Source of the DNA: CAYXOX01 sp964466745
GTDB lineage: Bacteria > Pseudomonadota > Alphaproteobacteria > Rhodobacterales > Rhodobacteraceae
DNA: 25,012 nucleotides
NCBI GenBank assembly: GCA_964466745.1
Contig: CAYXOX010000032.1
Span: 1-25,012 of the forward strand
Direction: 5' to 3'
Shown here in pieces: positions 23,705 to 25,012 of this stretch. The position numbers and the translations under genes were made by a program. The notes under the pieces were generated by a model. The model made no database searches and had not been told where the DNA came from. It was given only the letters and a program-made list of their open reading frames with translations. Numbering within the stretch: position 1 is the first letter of the stretch; each line of letters starts with the position of its first letter.

Positions 23705-24634
23705 TCATCCAGCCGCGACCGGAGCCCGGTTGGTGTTTACGCCGATTGGCGCGGGTTGAGCAATCGCCCGACGCGCGGAGCTTTCATCTCGCGCAGCGGG
23801 GCGGGCGATTGCGGTGGTCAGGGTCCGCGCGTAGTCGGCCGGGGTCTGGTAATCCAAAGCCGAGTGCGGACGTTCGGTGTTATAGTCGGCAGCCCAGGCG
23901 GCGATCACGACCCGCGCATGGGCCAGGTTGCGGAACATGGTCTCGTTGAGCAACTCATCGCGCATCCTGCCATTGAAGCTTTCGACGAAACCGTTCTGCA
24001 TCGGCTTGCCCGGCGCGATGTAGTGCCATTCGATCCGGTGCTCGGAACACCACCGCAGGATCGCGTTACTTGTCAGTTCCGTCCCATTATCGCTGACAAT
24101 CATGCCGGGCTTTCCGCGGCGCTCGATCAGGGCCGTCAGTTCACGCGCGACACGGCGCCCCGAGATCGAGGTGTCCGGGATCGCAGCCAGGCATTCACGG
24201 GTGACGTCGTCGACCACGTTGAGCACCCGGAAGCGCTGGCCGTTGGCGAACTGGTCATGGACGAAGTCCAGCGACCAGCGCGCATTGGGCCGAGCCTCGA
24301 CCAAGATCGGGGCTCGCGTCCCGACAGCCTTGCGCCGGGCCTTTCGCTTGCGCACCGTCAGCCCTTCCTCGCGGTAGAGCCGATATATCCGGTTGATGCC
24401 GGATGGCTCGCCCTCGCGGCGCAGCAGCACGAACAGGCGTCGGTAACCGAACCGCCGACGCTCGTTGGCCAGATCCCGCAAACGACCGCGCAGAACCGTG
24501 TCCGGGGCACGCCGAGAGCGATAGCGGATCATCGTGCGATCTGCGCCGACGATGTGGCAGGCCCGCCGTTCCGACAGGCCATGCTCGGCCTGAAGATACG
24601 CAACGGCTTCGCGCTTCCCGGCGGACCCTACCAC
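23705..24634 (-). CDS. IS3-family transposase OrfB (DDE integrase domain)
   Basis: This frame of about 309 codons holds the catalytic part. An N-terminal helix-turn-helix-like segment (REAVAYLQAEHGLSERRACH) is followed by RRFGYRRLFVLLRREG (HTH_21-type), then the rve integrase core: WSLDFVHDQF (first D), IVSDNGTELTSNAI (second D) and FVESFNGRMRDELLNE (E), the DDE triad with the usual 35-residue final spacing, ending TERPHSALDYQTPADYA. It is probably made mainly as an OrfAB fusion by -1 frameshifting, entering at the codon overlapping 24634, where a GTG also exists. The stop lies inside the left terminal repeat region, as is common. Confidence 0.94.
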   Translation of the reverse strand: MVGSAGKREAVAYLQAEHGLSERRACHIVGADRTMIRYRSRRAPDTVLRGRLRDLANERRRFGYRRLFVLLRREGEPSGINRIYRLYREEGLTVRKRKARRKAVGTRAPILVEARPNARWSLDFVHDQFANGQRFRVLNVVDDVTRECLAAIPDTSISGRRVARELTALIERRGKPGMIVSDNGTELTSNAILRWCSEHRIEWHYIAPGKPMQNGFVESFNGRMRDELLNETMFRNLAHARVVIAAWAADYNTERPHSALDYQTPADYARTLTTAIARPAARDESSARRAIAQPAPIGVNTNRAPVAAG

Positions 24635-24894
24635 TTTTTTGAAACCAGATCCTTCATCGCCGCCAGATCCAGCATCTGTTCGGCCAGAAGCTTCTTTAGC
24701 CTGGCGTTCTCATCCTCGAGCGCCTTCAGCCGCTTGGCCTCCGACACCGTCATGCCGCCGAACTGGGCCTTCCAGTTGTAGAAGGTGCCTTCCGACATGC
24801 CGTGCTTGCGACACAGGTCTGCGCACTTCGCGCCAGCCTCATGCTCGGCCAGGATGCCGATGATCTGCTCGTCCGTGAATCTCGTTCGCTTCAT
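24628..24894 (-). CDS. IS3-family transposase OrfA (helix-turn-helix, leucine zipper)
   Basis: An 88-residue protein starting MKRTRFTDEQIIGILAEHEA, a typical HTH_8/transposase_8 domain, with DLCRKHGMSEGTFYNWKAQF as the recognition helix region. It then carries a short coiled coil (LKALEDENARLKKLLAEQML) for multimerisation. It binds the element ends and alone acts as a regulator. A GAGGAC ribosome site lies upstream of ATG 24894. The last codons, SKKW then TAG, overlap orfB by seven bases, at the frameshift site. Confidence 0.93.
   Translation of the reverse strand: MKRTRFTDEQIIGILAEHEAGAKCADLCRKHGMSEGTFYNWKAQFGGMTVSEAKRLKALEDENARLKKLLAEQMLDLAAMKDLVSKKW
24634..24640 (-). other. Programmed -1 frameshift site of the insertion sequence
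   Basis: On the minus strand the heptamer AAAAAAG precedes TGG TAG, the end of orfA. A -1 slip gives ...KK-VVGSAGKREA, joining orfA to orfB in frame. This is the standard arrangement for OrfAB transposase production in IS3-family elements. Confidence 0.85.
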
Positions 24895-24957
24895 TGTCCG
24901 TCCTCAGGTTGGGCCGGACTCTAATCGACGGTGGAGGAAAAATCCCGTGGCAGGTCA

Positions 24958-25012
24958 GGCCGCCGATGCGCGACTTCCCCGCTTTCTGGTCCGCCTGCGC
25001 GCGTTTCGTTGC
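24958..25012. other. Right flank of the insertion sequence, 55 bases
   Basis: These 55 bases run to the end of the sequence. A short open frame starts at ATG 24966 (MRDFPAFWSACARF) but has no ribosome site and is too short to call. Confidence 0.3.

Larger units (their letters stand above)
23687..24957 (-). mobile_element. IS3-family insertion sequence, IS407-group-like, complete
   Basis: A 1271-base element. Its ends are inverted: TGACCTGCCAC at 23687-23697 and the complement at 24947-24957, with weaker similarity continuing inward for another ~20 bases. TGA...TCA termini fit the IS3 family. It carries orfA and orfB on the minus strand with a slippery AAAAAAG at the junction. The flanks (CGGA left, GGCC right) show no matching 3- or 4-base duplication. 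Both reading frames are intact, so it is probably active or recently so. It lies just after the mannosidase operon and interrupts no recognisable gene. Confidence 0.92.

Noticed and set aside
20565..23708. Open frame of about 1047 codons antisense to the alpha-mannosidase gene
   Set aside because: It mirrors the GC-rich codon pattern of the real gene, has no recognisable domain, and is rich in H, R, G and P. The sense strand carries a complete GH38 enzyme.
24966..25012. Start of a new gene after the insertion sequence
   Set aside because: Only 15 codons remain before the sequence ends, with no ribosome site or recognisable motif.

Overview
The window is GC-rich, tightly packed bacterial DNA. 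Gene content, operon style and protein sequences suggest an alphaproteobacterium, most likely of the Rhodobacterales/Roseobacter type; this is inferred from style and not from a marker gene. It looks like a draft or metagenome contig: the first gene is cut at the left edge, there is a 100-N gap at 9627-9726, and the right end lies 55 bases beyond an insertion sequence.

Three carbohydrate uptake and catabolism clusters lie side by side, each with a different class of ABC importer. Cluster A (1-6584, + strand) is an intact ribose-type (CUT2) operon: periplasmic binding protein (partial), SDR dehydrogenase, two RbsC-like permeases, a double-domain RbsA-like ATPase, a 3-hydroxyisobutyrate-dehydrogenase-like enzyme and a ThuA-domain protein. 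Most junctions overlap or are nearly overlapping. The enzymes suggest oxidative catabolism of a sugar or polyol that cannot be named from the sequence.

Cluster B (6651-11929, - strand) is a maltose/glycerol-3-phosphate-type (CUT1) operon: LacI regulator, binding protein, MalF-like permease, MalG-like permease, a GH32/GH68-clan beta-propeller hydrolase and a MalK/UgpC-like ATPase. Every gene except the hydrolase is broken, by frameshifts, in-frame stops, a deletion that fuses the two permeases, and a deletion that removes most of the ATPase domain. Two adjacent LacI-type palindromes precede the regulator gene. The N gap lies in the binding-protein gene and is flanked by an exact 55-base duplication; collapsing it restores the reading frame, so that defect comes from scaffolding.

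Cluster C (12165-23555) has a divergent AraC regulator (-) and a + strand operon: phytanoyl-CoA-dioxygenase-like Fe(II) oxygenase, MBL-fold protein with an altered metal motif, Opp/Dpp-type importer (binding protein, two permeases, one fused double ATPase) and a 1044-residue GH38 alpha-mannosidase. The reading offered here is import of alpha-mannosyl oligosaccharides or glycoconjugates by a peptide-type transporter, followed by cytoplasmic cleavage and oxidation. This dioxygenase/MBL/Opp/GH38 set is the best candidate in the window for an undescribed system.

The right end carries a complete IS3-family (IS407-group-like) element at 23687-24957, with orfA/orfB, a slippery AAAAAAG and matching terminal repeats but no visible target duplication. 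All three transport clusters have strong stem-loops just after the binding-protein gene, consistent with uneven expression of the binding protein and the membrane components. No tRNA, rRNA, CRISPR array or replication origin was seen, and no gene-free stretch exceeds 300 bases.
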